Shown here piece by piece: positions 1-8,465 of a stretch of 64,000 bases of DNA. Source of the stretch: Comamonas testosteroni (GTDB lineage: Bacteria; Pseudomonadota; Gammaproteobacteria; Burkholderiales; Burkholderiaceae_C); the NCBI RefSeq assembly GCF_014076415.1, contig NZ_CP043568.1:4278001-4342000 (forward strand). Reading direction: 5' to 3'. Position 1 is the first letter of the stretch. The number at the start of each line of letters is the position of its first letter. A program made the translations under genes and the position numbers. The notes under the pieces are model-generated. The model was not told the origin of the DNA, ran no database searches, and saw nothing but the letters and a program-made list of their open reading frames with translations.

Positions 1-253
1 GTTCGAGCGTGGGCGGATTCCTGTCGGCAATGCCGGCCAGCTCGTCGATGCGCCCACCGGCCAGCTCACCCATTCGCTGCAGATAGGGCTGCAGATGGGC
101 CAGCAGATCGGCTGGCAGATAAAGCGCCAGCAGCGACTGCAACTCAGGATCGGTGGCGTAGAAATTGGCACCGTGGCGATCAGGCACGGGATGTGCCGCA
201 GCGCGGACAGCCTGGGCCAAGGCGTGCATCTGACTCTTATCGTTGGCGGACAT
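1..253 (-). CDS. Acyl-CoA dehydrogenase family protein, AidB-like (5' end only)
   Basis: This is the first 84 codons of a gene that runs off the left edge, read on the minus strand. The ATG at 253 has a GGAG-type ribosome site just upstream. The translation contains GANFYATDPELQSLL near residue 33 and ends ELAGIADRNPPTLE. The spacing of N-(L/F)Y-x-D-x-x-L followed by a Gly-rich helix and N-PP-L resembles the N-terminal region of AidB, the flavoprotein of the alkylation (Ada) response. Whether it acts in DNA protection or as an ordinary acyl-CoA dehydrogenase cannot be told from this fragment. It is divergent from the LysR gene at 505, which may regulate it. Confidence 0.6.
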   Translation of the reverse strand, partial: MSANDKSQMHALAQAVRAAAHPVPDRHGANFYATDPELQSLLALYLPADLLAHLQPYLQRMGELAGGRIDELAGIADRNPPTLE

Positions 254-280
254 GAACGTCTCCTGCTGAATTCGAATATC

Positions 281-358
281 CCCTGAAGCGCTGCGCGCCC
301 TCTCAACGAAAAGAGGACGACAACCTCGCTACAGGGCTTAGCTTGCTTGCCGTCTCTG
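281..358. repeat. Dispersed repeat, family 2, copy 1
   Basis: This intergenic stretch shares an ordered series of blocks with 37467-37582: CTGA(A/G)GCGCTGCGC, a short CTC...GAGG or CCCCT...AGGGG hairpin, GACGAC, and a GGGC...CTTGCTTGC tail. Only the hairpin and spacer sequences differ much, which is how a mobile or structured repeat family behaves. It sits between the AidB-like gene and the LysR gene. Confidence 0.5.
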
Positions 359-480
359 GTTTGGGCCGTGATGAATTCAGGCGATATGTACCGCACACAA
401 AGCCAGCAATGGAGGCAAGGACTGCCACGAATTTCAGCACCCTCATCTATTCACGTCAAATATTATTAAAATCTTTCTCA

Positions 481-495
481 ATATTTTTTAAATAT
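481..495. promoter_or_regulatory. Candidate LysR operator (perfect inverted repeat)
   Basis: ATATTT-TTT-AAATAT is a perfect inverted repeat ending 9 bases before the ATG of the LysR gene, inside a very AT-rich stretch of the divergent intergenic region. Its position suggests autoregulation. AT-rich chance palindromes are common, so this is weak. Confidence 0.3.
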
Positions 496-504
496 CATGA
501 AATC

Positions 505-1392
505 ATGGAACTGAGGCTGCTGCACTACTTCGTCACCCTCGCCGAAGAGCTTCATTTCAGCCGTGCGGCCCAGCGGCTGTCGATCTCCCAGCCCCCGCTG
601 TCCGTGGCCATCAAGCAGTTGGAGCAGGAGCTGCAGGCCCAGTTGTTCGAGCGCAGCAGCAAGGGCGTACGGCTGACTGCGGCCGGTGAACATCTGCTGG
701 ACAAGGCGCGCCAGCTATTGGCTCTGAGTCAGCAGGCCGCACAGGAAACGCGCGACGTGGCCCAGGGCACGCGCGGCCATCTGCGCCTGGGCTTTGTGGG
801 ATCGAGCCTGTACCGCGGCTTGCCACAGGCGCTGGAGCGGTTCCAGCACGACCACCCCCTGGTGCGCGTTGACATGCTGGAGGCCAACAGCGCAGAGCAA
901 GTCCTGGACCTGCAGCAAATGCGGCTGGACATGGCCCTGGTCCACTCCATACAACCTCCCGAAGGCATTGCCAGCCGGCTGCTGATGGAAGAGCCTTTCG
1001 TGGTCTGCCTGCCCGACCACCACCCGCTGCACGCCAGCGCCGCCATCGATCTGGCCGAACTCAAAAACGACCGCCTGATCCTGTTCTCCAGCCTGGTCTC
1101 GCCCACCTATCACCAGCGCATCTACGAGATGTGCCTGGCCCATGGCTTTGCACCCGAAGTACGCCACGAGGTACGACACTGGCTGTCGGTGATCTCGCTG
1201 GTTTCGCTGGGTCAGGGCGTGGCCCTGGTGCCCCAGGCGCTGACGCGCGTTGGCATGCCGCGCCTGGTGTTTCGTCCGCTCAGAGGCTCGCACCCATCTT
1301 CGGAGATGCTGGCCATGTGGCGTCGTACGCCGGCCAATCCGCTGGTGCAGGCATTGCTGGCCTGCCTTCAGCAGGCGGTGATAGAACTATGA
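505..1392 (+). CDS. LysR-family transcriptional regulator
   Basis: This 295-residue protein has the LysR plan. A winged helix-turn-helix covers residues 1-60 (MELRLLHYFVTLAEELHFSR, then AAQRLSISQPPLSVAIKQLE), followed by a two-lobed effector-binding domain. An in-frame GTG/TTG extension reaches upstream to 343, but the family N-terminus begins exactly at the ATG at 505. It is divergent from the AidB-like acyl-CoA dehydrogenase gene, the usual LysR arrangement with a target. Effector and targets cannot be inferred. Confidence 0.9.
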   Translation: MELRLLHYFVTLAEELHFSRAAQRLSISQPPLSVAIKQLEQELQAQLFERSSKGVRLTAAGEHLLDKARQLLALSQQAAQETRDVAQGTRGHLRLGFVGSSLYRGLPQALERFQHDHPLVRVDMLEANSAEQVLDLQQMRLDMALVHSIQPPEGIASRLLMEEPFVVCLPDHHPLHASAAIDLAELKNDRLILFSSLVSPTYHQRIYEMCLAHGFAPEVRHEVRHWLSVISLVSLGQGVALVPQALTRVGMPRLVFRPLRGSHPSSEMLAMWRRTPANPLVQALLACLQQAVIEL

Positions 1393-1548
1393 TGCCGGTC
1401 AGGACTGATCATCGCCGACCGGCAGCCCTGCCCGGATCTACTTCAACGCTTCACTGCCGAATTCTTCGAGACAGCATTGACTGCCCACAAGAAACTCTCG
1501 TCTGAATGGAAATAAGAGGCCAGGACGATTGACACAACTCCGGGCAAT

Positions 1549-2283
1549 TCATCCTGCGACTTGGCTAGCGAATGGGAAGCCGGTCACGCGCTTGGCCCGG
1601 GGGGGAGCGTAGGTACGGACCTTGGAGGTGCTCAGGCCCAGGCGCACGAGCGACTCGGCAATGGTCACGGCCGCAGCTACTCCATCGACCACTGGTACAC
1701 CGGTCAGTTCACGGATCTTGGCATCCAGTTCGGCCATGCCTCCACAGCCGAGGCAAATGACTTCAGCATGGTCTTCGCTGACGGCAAGGCCCGCTTGACG
1801 AACAATCGCTTCAACCGCGCGCTCGGGTTGAGTTTCCAACTCCAACACAGCCATGCCGCTGGCGCGAACCGATGCACAGCGCTCGTCCAGGCCAGCAAGC
1901 TTGAGTCGGTCCTCGATCAATGGCACAGCGCGATCCAGCGTCGTGACCACCGAGTATTTGTGGCCCAGGAACATGGCCGCAGTGGCCGCCGCCTCGGTGA
2001 TGTCCACCACGGGAACGTCCAGCAACTCCTGCAGGCCCTCGCGGCCATGTTCACCGTAGCCGGCTTGAATGACTGCATCAAAGGGTTGTCCATAGCTCAT
2101 CACTGCATCCATGACACCGACTGCGGCAAGATAGCTCTCAAAATTACCCTCGACCGATTCGGCGCCAAAGCGCGGGGTCAGCGCGACTATCTCTGTTCCA
2201 GGCGCAGCAACTTTCCGAGCTTGCATGCCAATCGCATGGGTCATCGACTCGGTGGTGTTCACGTTCACGATCAAAATGCGCAT
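1549..2283 (-). CDS. Asp/Glu racemase superfamily protein, hydantoin/allantoin racemase-like
   Basis: This 244-residue protein has the fold signature of hydantoin and allantoin racemases (HyuE, HpxA): N-terminal ILIVNVNTTESMT, and a C-terminal catalytic loop EVICLGCGGMAELD holding Cys180. The first catalytic cysteine, expected in the FDAVIQAGYGEHG segment, is replaced by Gly75. Two-base racemases need both cysteines. The Gly/Cys pair recalls arylmalonate decarboxylase (Gly74/Cys188), so a one-base racemase, a decarboxylase or another isomerase is possible. The ATG at 2283 has AAGGAAAG upstream; a TTG three codons earlier abuts that site. It lies 18 bases downstream of the permease gene and is probably co-transcribed with it. 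Confidence 0.75.
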   Translation of the reverse strand: MRILIVNVNTTESMTHAIGMQARKVAAPGTEIVALTPRFGAESVEGNFESYLAAVGVMDAVMSYGQPFDAVIQAGYGEHGREGLQELLDVPVVDITEAAATAAMFLGHKYSVVTTLDRAVPLIEDRLKLAGLDERCASVRASGMAVLELETQPERAVEAIVRQAGLAVSEDHAEVICLGCGGMAELDAKIRELTGVPVVDGVAAAVTIAESLVRLGLSTSKVRTYAPPRAKRVTGFPFASQVAG

Positions 2284-2301
2284 GATTTTCAACTTTCCTT
2301 C

Positions 2302-3837
2302 TCAGTGTTTGGCGGAGGCTACGGAAATGGCTTCGCCATCCTGGTCTTCGTAGGCGAGACCTTTCGGTGCAAGCATCCAATAGAACAAGGCGCCCAGTCC
2401 GGCTGCGATGAACCAGGAGAACTGGGACAGCGATTGCAGCGTCGGCAGGAATGCAAAGAGCAGCGAGATCAGGGATGAAGGAATCAGAGCCTGAATTGCC
2501 TTGGGGTTGACGCCATTGCGGTAGTGATAGGGGCCTGCAGGGTCCTGTGTATAGAGCGCCGGAACGTTCACGCGCTGTTTGCGGATCAGCCAGTAGTCGG
2601 CCATCACGATGCCGAACAGCGGTCCCAGAAATGAACCCAGCCCTCCCAGGAAGTAGACGATGACCAGTGGAGAGTTGTAGAGATTCCAGGGCAGGATCAC
2701 GAAACCGAGAACTGCACTGACAAGAGCTGCCCGGCGGAAGTTCAGATGCCTGGGCATGAGGTTTGCCAACGCCAGGGCCGGAGCCACGAAATTTGCCATC
2801 AGGTTCACGGCAATGGTCAGGATCAGCAGTGAAAGACTGGCCAACATCAACAGTGGCTTGTTGGGAATGTTCTGGACGATGTCGGTCGGGCTTTGAATCA
2901 GCGTGCCGTCGATGGCAAGTTGTCCCCCCGTCAGAATGACGACGATCAAGCCAAAGATCAGCATATTGATCGGAATGCCCCAGAAATTGCCTTTCACCAC
3001 AGCGCTGCTTGAGGTAGCTGCCCGTGTGAAATCACAGAAGTTCAGCACGAAGGTGCCATAGATGGCTACCCACAGTGACGCTGCGCCCAGGATCTGCAGC
3101 CACATGGCTTTGCCGCTGCTTTCAAAAGGGGCGGACCAGTGCAGAGTCCACTTGGCGCTGTAGAAGATCCATCCTGCCAAGGCAATGAACGTCAGCAGAA
3201 TTACAGGTCCGGCAAAGGCCTCGTACTTTCGGATGCTCTCCATGCCCCAGCAGGCAATGAGCACCTGCACAATCCACAAGATGGAAAAGCTGAGCCAACC
3301 CAGCAATGGCAGGCCCAGTACGACTTGCTCTTTCAGAGACTGCAAGCCGGGAAACAGCGTGATCAGCATCACGTCGAGGACCATGGATGCCAGGTAGGTC
3401 TGAATGCCGAACCAGGCAATAGCGACTCCGCCGCGGATCAATGCAGGAATCTGTGCACCGCGTGTACCAAAGCTGATACGGCTCATCACCGGAAAGGGAA
3501 TCCCTGTACGGGTCCCCATAAAGCCCGAGAGGGACAGCAGCACGAATAGAAATGCCGCACCCAGCAGAAGCGCCATCAGGATCTGATGCCCTCCCAGCCC
3601 AAGCGTAAAAAGACCAATGGCAAACGCGTAGTTGCCGAGGCTATGTACATCGTTGGCCCAAAGAGTGAACAGACTGTAGCTCCCCCAGGTACGCCCCTCT
3701 TTTGAGGTTGGTGCCAGATCGTGGTTGTACAGCGCCGGAGAAACTCCGGCCGGCAAGCCTTTATCTCGCTTTGGGCTTGTGGTGTTGGCCCCCGGGTTTA
3801 GTGACTCACCATGGGTGTCCAGTACTAGGTTGTTCAT
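2302..3837 (-). CDS. NCS1-family nucleobase/ureide permease (allantoin/hydantoin type)
   Basis: This 511-residue inner-membrane protein has about twelve hydrophobic helices. The segment SLFTLWANDVHSLGNYAFAI followed by RTGIPFPVMSRISFG and IAWFGIQTYLAS matches the nucleobase-cation-symporter-1 family, close to the hydantoin transporter Mhp1 and the allantoin permease PucI. The start chosen is the ATG at 3837, preceded by GGAAGG; the longer frame to 3906 lacks family similarity. Together with the downstream racemase and the nearby allantoinase it probably imports allantoin or a related ureide with a cation. The substrate cannot be fixed from sequence. Confidence 0.85.
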   Translation of the reverse strand: MNNLVLDTHGESLNPGANTTSPKRDKGLPAGVSPALYNHDLAPTSKEGRTWGSYSLFTLWANDVHSLGNYAFAIGLFTLGLGGHQILMALLLGAAFLFVLLSLSGFMGTRTGIPFPVMSRISFGTRGAQIPALIRGGVAIAWFGIQTYLASMVLDVMLITLFPGLQSLKEQVVLGLPLLGWLSFSILWIVQVLIACWGMESIRKYEAFAGPVILLTFIALAGWIFYSAKWTLHWSAPFESSGKAMWLQILGAASLWVAIYGTFVLNFCDFTRAATSSSAVVKGNFWGIPINMLIFGLIVVILTGGQLAIDGTLIQSPTDIVQNIPNKPLLMLASLSLLILTIAVNLMANFVAPALALANLMPRHLNFRRAALVSAVLGFVILPWNLYNSPLVIVYFLGGLGSFLGPLFGIVMADYWLIRKQRVNVPALYTQDPAGPYHYRNGVNPKAIQALIPSSLISLLFAFLPTLQSLSQFSWFIAAGLGALFYWMLAPKGLAYEDQDGEAISVASAKH

Positions 3838-4066
3838 ATGCCGCCTTCCATCAGGGTGTTCCGTGGAGCCCCTTTGCCATGACCTCATTTCGGCTGAGGA
3901 GGCCATGCTTGTCTACCGTTATTAGCGGCTACGGGCGACGCAGGCCTGCAGCCATGTTTTCGCTGCTGAAGAGCTGTGATGCGTATGAAGCGAATCTGCC
4001 CCATATCCATCTGCGTCAGCAAGCTTGTTCAGCAATGCTTTGAACACATCACTGACATGCATGCAA

Positions 4067-4074
4067 TGTATACA
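4067..4074. promoter_or_regulatory. Candidate FCD-GntR operator TGTATACA (site 1)
   Basis: ATGTATACAA carries the perfect palindrome TGTATACA. The same octamer occurs at 5909-5916 in the intergenic region of the two GntR genes. FCD-type GntR proteins commonly bind TnGTnnnACnA sites. This copy lies about 230 bases upstream of the permease start, in the presumed leader of the permease-racemase operon. Confidence 0.4.
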
Positions 4075-4364
4075 AGACATGAATTCAAGAAGCTAGTAGG
4101 AACCCTGGTTCTATCGGCCAGAGATATTGGTTCGATGGAGTCCTCAGGCGGGAGGACAAACAGTCACAAGCAGGCGCAGCAAGCCCTGGCGTGCATTTCT
4201 GCACTGGACGAGGTGCAGGAACCTACACTTTGATCATGGCTGTTTTGCGCAGATATCCTTCTATGAACTTCTCCACGATCCGCGCTGAGCAAAGCCAGCT
4301 TGCTGTGCGTATCCAGGGGCCATAGAAAACACTGCCGAAATCACACTGGATTGAGTGCCGGTAG

Positions 4365-4778
4365 TCACCGGTCAGTTGTTGCAAAGCTGGCACTCAGCCC
4401 TTGCCCATCGCTGCAATATCGCTCGCCAATGAGCAATCGGCGCTGGTGCCCCATGGCTTTGAGATCAGTTGGAATGCAGGGCAAGACCTTGGCAGCTGCA
4501 TTCACCAAGTGCGGCAGCAGTCGAGATAGATGAATAGTCCATTCGGCAGGTAATGCGGAGACGAGCGCTTTGTTGCGATCGGTGGCAATGGCAATTCTTG
4601 CTGGAAGACCATTCCACGATGCGATGGCTATCCATGTGGTTTCATGGCCCTCATTGAAACCGCGACGGCCTGTATCTGCAACGCGAGCCATTCCAAGTCT
4701 TGGTCGAGAAACTGGCGTAGCGCCGATGCCATGATCACCATGGACCGAGGCGGCTCCTTGATGAATGCTGCCGGGCAC
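4365..4778 (-). pseudogene. Possible broken regulator, IclR-like C-terminus
   Basis: In the 1.1 kb between the permease and the GntR gene no intact gene is convincing. On the minus strand, one frame reads SALRQFLDQDLEWLA and then loses coherence; the adjacent frame continues ARVADTGRRGFNEGHETTW, WIAIASWNGLPARIAIATD and LSRLLPHLVNAAAKVL. Joined across a frameshift near 4687, these resemble the end of an IclR-family effector domain (Arg-Gly-Phe/Tyr-x-x-x-x-E, Ile-Ala, then a final Leu/Ala-rich helix). No N-terminal helix-turn-helix was found upstream. This is a reading by eye and is tentative; 3838-4364 and 4779-4962 show nothing else beyond the palindrome at 4067. Confidence 0.3.
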
Positions 4779-4962
4779 GATCAGCGAACGCTCAAGTCAT
4801 CACCGGCACAGATGGCGAGCTCAATCGCTCCCCGGAAGCGGCAAGCGCTTCCAGCTTCAATATTGGCTTGCCGGAAAGTGTTGGGAGCTCAAGATCAGCG
4901 AAGCGGCCGAGCGGCTCAACCGGGCTGGATCCCGCCAAGGACTCCCATCGACGTTGAAACGC

Positions 4963-5664
4963 CTATTTGGCTGAAGACGAATCCTCAGGAGCCAGAATGG
5001 AGCGGAGTCGGTTGCGTGCTCCACGACGACCGATCAGGCTTTCATCAAGGCGCGATGCCAATGCATCGATGTGAGCAATCATTAATTGTTCAGCCCTCAG
5101 ATTGTCTCCAGCCGCCAGCGCTTCAACAATGGCGGCGTGATCGTCATTGAAGACTCTGGCCTCAGTCTTCGACTGGTACAGATCCGAAATCAGAGTTGTT
5201 CGTGCCGAGAGATCGACCATCATAGAAGTCAGGAACCGATTGCCGAGACACTCTGCCAAGCAAATATGAAAGTCGGCCAGCAACCAGCTGCGGGCTTCTG
5301 CGTCCCCACAGGCAATGGCTTTGCGCTCTTCGGCGATGTGCTTGCGCAGGCGTTTCAGTGTTGCCTGCAAGGGTTGACCAGCATCACGCAGCATGCCTGG
5401 CTCAACGACGCGCCTCGCTGCATAGGTTTCCTGAGCCTCCTCAAACGAAGGCTCTGCAACATACCAGCCCACCCTGGAGCGGACCTCCACAAACCCCCTG
5501 GTCTGAAGGTGCATCAATGCCTCGCGGACCAGGGTGCGGCTGACCTGAAACAAGTCCGCAATGTCTTGTTCACCAAGTTTCTCTCCCGGACGGAGCTTGG
5601 CTGTCAGGATCGACTCTATGAGACGCTCGGCGATCTTGGTTTTGGTGATGACTGGAGTACTCAT
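4963..5664 (-). CDS. GntR-family (FCD subfamily) transcriptional regulator
   Basis: This 233-residue regulator has a winged helix-turn-helix at residues ~8-70 (RPGEKLGEQDIADLFQVSRT, then LVREALMHLQTRGFVEV) and an all-helical FCD effector domain (YAARRVVEPGMLR, DFHICLAECLGN, HAAIVEALAAGD). Family length supports the ATG at 5664; the frame extends to 5886 without recognisable content and neither start has a strong ribosome site. It is divergent from the second FCD regulator at 5947 and upstream of the permease-racemase pair, so it is probably one of two local regulators of ureide use. Confidence 0.85.
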   Translation of the reverse strand: MSTPVITKTKIAERLIESILTAKLRPGEKLGEQDIADLFQVSRTLVREALMHLQTRGFVEVRSRVGWYVAEPSFEEAQETYAARRVVEPGMLRDAGQPLQATLKRLRKHIAEERKAIACGDAEARSWLLADFHICLAECLGNRFLTSMMVDLSARTTLISDLYQSKTEARVFNDDHAAIVEALAAGDNLRAEQLMIAHIDALASRLDESLIGRRGARNRLRSILAPEDSSSAK

Positions 5665-5908
5665 TAAATTGATTTTATGCGACCGAGCTGTTACGAAGTT
5701 GAGGATAGGAAGAGTCAATAAATTCGACCATGCCCGCAATGGCAGGTGATACATCTTGCGCTGCAGAGAGCATGAGGCAGAGCTGGCAGAAGGAGGAGCG
5801 TAAGTTAAATATGCCTGGCGGGCTATCCATCTTTCTTCTCCTGCGATTGCCTCAAGAAACTCCCGATACGCCTTAAGGGAGAACACCTAGCTTTTCCTCA
5901 ATCAACGT

Positions 5909-5916
5909 TGTATACA
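5909..5916. promoter_or_regulatory. Candidate FCD-GntR operator TGTATACA (site 2)
   Basis: TTGTATACAG contains the same perfect octamer palindrome as 4067-4074. It is 30 bases upstream of the ATG at 5947 and within the divergent intergenic region of the two GntR genes, a position suited to autoregulation. Confidence 0.45.
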
Positions 5917-5946
5917 GGTGTTGAGTTCAAGATCTATGATGAAGCA

Positions 5947-6624
5947 ATGGAAACCTCACTCACCTGGTCCATTGCAGAAAGTCTGACCAAAGCAATTGTT
6001 GAACATCGACTGATGCCCGGCACCAAGTTGCCGGAACAGAAGCTGGCCAATCATTTTGGTGTTTCCCGCACTCTGGTCCGCCAGGCTTTGTTTCAGGCAT
6101 CACAGAACCGGCTGATCAAGCTTGAGCCCACGCGCGGTGCCTTTGTGGCAACGCCTTCGGTGGACGAGGCACGCCAGGTGTTTGCCGTGCGCCGCATGCT
6201 CGAAGCCGAAATGGTGCGCAATTTCGCCGCTCAGCAGACACCCTCCCGCTTGTTGGAGCTCAAAGCGCATGTGGCTGCTGAAAGGAAGGCCATGGAAGCC
6301 AATGACCTGGGCCAGCGCACCGAGCAGCTGGGCGACTTCCACGTGCGCATGGCCGAACTCATGGGCAACGAGGTGCTGGCCCAGCTGCTGGGCGAGCTGA
6401 TTTCCCGCTGCGCATTGATCACCCTGATGTACCAGTCTGCATCGGCGGCCGAGCATTCGCACGAAGAACATGCCGACATCGTGACCGCCCTGGCTGCGGG
6501 CGATGCCGAACATGCGGTGCAGCTGATGCAGCTGCACCTGGACCACGTGGAAGCAGGCCTGACCTTCGACCGCGATTTGCCAACGAACGATTTGTCGATG
6601 GCACTTTCATCCGTATCCCTATGA
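5947..6624 (+). CDS. GntR-family (FCD subfamily) regulator of the allantoinase gene
   Basis: This 225-residue protein has the GntR winged helix (MPGTKLPEQKLANHFGVSRT, LVRQALFQASQNRLI) and the FCD helical domain with DFHVRMAELMGN and EEHADIVTALAAGDAEHA. The FCD family uses Asp and His residues of this kind to bind a metal. The ATG at 5947 is preferred to a TTG at 5908, because the TTG overlaps the candidate operator. Its stop overlaps the puuE start by four bases (ATGA), so regulator and allantoinase are translationally coupled. It is a paralogue of the divergent regulator at 4963. Confidence 0.88.
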   Translation: METSLTWSIAESLTKAIVEHRLMPGTKLPEQKLANHFGVSRTLVRQALFQASQNRLIKLEPTRGAFVATPSVDEARQVFAVRRMLEAEMVRNFAAQQTPSRLLELKAHVAAERKAMEANDLGQRTEQLGDFHVRMAELMGNEVLAQLLGELISRCALITLMYQSASAAEHSHEEHADIVTALAAGDAEHAVQLMQLHLDHVEAGLTFDRDLPTNDLSMALSSVSL

Positions 6625-7589
6625 CTTACGATTCCACCGCCTCCTATCCACGCGACCTGATTGGCTACGGCCGCAACACGCCCCATCCCGAATGGCCCGG
6701 CAAAGCCCGCGTGGCCGTTCAGTTTGTGCTGAACTACGAAGAAGGCGGTGAGAACCATATCCTGCATGGCGACCCGGGCAGCGAGCAGTTTCTGTCGGAG
6801 ATGTTCAATCCCGCCAGCTACCCGGCCCGTCACATGAGCATGGACGGCATCTATGAATACGGCTCGCGCGCCGGCGTCTGGCGCATTCTCAAGGAGTTCG
6901 AGAAGCGCGGTCTGCCGCTAACCGTGTTCGGCGTGGCCACGGCGCTGCAAAAGCATCGCGAGCTGGCCCAGGCCTTTGACGAACTCGGTCACGAAGTGGC
7001 CTGCCACGGCCTGAAGTGGATTCACTACCAGAACGTGCCCGAGGAGATCGAGCGCGCCCACATGCAGCAATGCGTGGACATCTTTGAAGAGCTGTACGGC
7101 ACGGGCGGCGACCACGGCCTGGGCTGGTACACCGGCCGCGACAGCCCCAACAGCCACCGCCTGGTGGCCGATGCCGGCCGCTTCAGCTACGACAGCGATT
7201 ACTACGGCGACGACCTGCCCTTCTGGATGAAGGTCGCCAAGAGCGACGGCACGACGCACAAGCAGCTCATCGTGCCCTACACGCTGGACGTCAACGATAT
7301 GCGCTTTGCCCTGCCCCAGGGCTACTCGCATGCCGATCCGTTCTTCCAGTACATGAAGGACACATTCGATGTCCTGTACGCCGAGGGCAATGCCAGCGGC
7401 GTCAACGCCCCCAAGATGATGAGCATCGGCATGCACTGCCGACTGCTGGGCCGTCCCGGCCGGATTACAGCGCTGCAGCGCTTCCTCGACCACATCCAGA
7501 AGCACGACAACGTGTGGGTGTGCCGCCGTATTGATTTGGCTCGTCACTGGGCCGAGCGTTTCCCCTGCAATGAAGCAGTCTCGGCCTGA
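6621..7589 (+). CDS. puuE: Allantoinase PuuE (polysaccharide-deacetylase fold)
   Basis: This 322-residue protein begins with YPRDLIGYGRNTPHPEWPGK and continues VAVQFVLNYEEGGEN, YGSRAGVWRIL, HEVACHGLKWIHY and GWYTGRDSPNSHRLV, all typical of PuuE. PuuE hydrolyses allantoin to allantoate and, unlike classical allantoinase, uses the NodB/CE4 barrel. Length and spacing match the family. It is the second gene of the GntR-puuE operon and gives the clearest functional clue for the 1549-7589 module. The uricase, transthyretin-like and ureidoglycolate genes that complete ureide breakdown are not in this window. Confidence 0.93.
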   Translation: MTYDSTASYPRDLIGYGRNTPHPEWPGKARVAVQFVLNYEEGGENHILHGDPGSEQFLSEMFNPASYPARHMSMDGIYEYGSRAGVWRILKEFEKRGLPLTVFGVATALQKHRELAQAFDELGHEVACHGLKWIHYQNVPEEIERAHMQQCVDIFEELYGTGGDHGLGWYTGRDSPNSHRLVADAGRFSYDSDYYGDDLPFWMKVAKSDGTTHKQLIVPYTLDVNDMRFALPQGYSHADPFFQYMKDTFDVLYAEGNASGVNAPKMMSIGMHCRLLGRPGRITALQRFLDHIQKHDNVWVCRRIDLARHWAERFPCNEAVSA

Positions 7590-7693
7590 CTGTCCGATCC
7601 GAGAACCGCAGGAGCTTGAGGAAGGCGGGCTGGGCACTCGATTTTTTCGAGACATCATCGCAGCCAGTTGCAAGCAGTGCCGCCCTGGAACAT

Positions 7694-7729
7694 CCCTGCC
7701 CTGTGGGCAGGGGTAGCCTCTGCGGAGGC
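7694..7729. terminator. Tandem hairpins downstream of puuE
   Basis: Two adjacent perfect stems occur: CCCTGCC/GGCAGGG (7694-7700 with 7706-7712) and GCCTC/GAGGC (7716-7720 with 7725-7729). There is no U-tract, so this may be a processing or attenuating structure rather than a simple intrinsic terminator. The rest of 7590-7942 holds no gene that can be seen. Confidence 0.4.
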
Positions 7730-7942
7730 TTGCCAAGTGCTGTCCCTGCTTTGTCGTTGATCCGTCTATGCTGAGCATAGCCAAGCGCAATGATCAGCCA
7801 CAATATGCACCGAGCAATGCGAATGCATCTGCTTACAGCCCGCATCCAGAGCGCGTGCGCTCGGGAATTGATACCTGCCTTTGATTCCCGAAGCCGGTCG
7901 CGGGATACTTCAGGCTTCGAAAACTCACCGAGAACAACAACT

Positions 7943-8407
7943 ATGCAAGGTCATCCCGAAGTCGTCGACTACCTCAAGGACCTGCTTCGCGGCGAGCTCG
8001 CGGCGCGCGACCAGTATTTCGCCCACTCGCGCATCTATGAAGACCAGGGGTTCACCAAGCTCTTCACGCGCCTGGACCACGAGATGCAGGAAGAAACCCA
8101 GCACGCCGATGCACTGCTGCGCCGCATTCTGATGCTGGGCGGCCGCCCCGACATGCGCCCCAAGGAGTTCACGCCCGGCGAGACCGTGCCCGAGATGCTG
8201 CGCAAGGACCTGGACACCGAATACGAAGTCCGTGCCGGTCTGCAGCAAGGTGTTGCGCTGTGCGAGCAGCACCGCGACTATGTGAGCCGCGACATCCTGC
8301 TGGCCCAGCTCAAGGACACCGAGGAAGACCATGCCTACTGGCTGGAAAAGCAGCTGGGGCTGATCGACAAGATCGGACTGCAGAACTATCTGCAAAGCCA
8401 GACCTGA
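7943..8407 (+). CDS. bfr: Bacterioferritin subunit without the heme-ligand methionine
   Basis: This 154-residue four-helix ferritin-like protein stores iron. The ferroxidase ligands are present: Glu18 in [13 protein letters not shown], Glu51 and His54 in EETQHAD, a Glu in DLDTEYE, and the EEDH near residue 127. The methionine that binds heme in E. coli Bfr (Met52) is Thr52 here. In organisms with two subunit types, heme-less subunits co-assemble with a heme-binding partner; the partner is not in this window. The in-frame extension upstream to 7790 has no ferritin similarity, so the ATG at 7943 is chosen. A strong terminator follows. Confidence 0.93.
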   Translation: MQGHPEVVDYLKDLLRGELAARDQYFAHSRIYEDQGFTKLFTRLDHEMQEETQHADALLRRILMLGGRPDMRPKEFTPGETVPEMLRKDLDTEYEVRAGLQQGVALCEQHRDYVSRDILLAQLKDTEEDHAYWLEKQLGLIDKIGLQNYLQSQT

Positions 8408-8437
8408 GCCCCTGCAGAGCAGCGCGGAGAAATACTG

Positions 8438-8465
8438 AGGCCGTCCTTGAAAGACGGCCTTTTTC
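8438..8465 (+). terminator. Intrinsic terminator of bfr
   Basis: AGGCCGTC (8438-8445) pairs perfectly with GACGGCCT (8453-8460) and is followed by TTTT. The following 8466-8801 contains no convincing gene. Confidence 0.85.
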
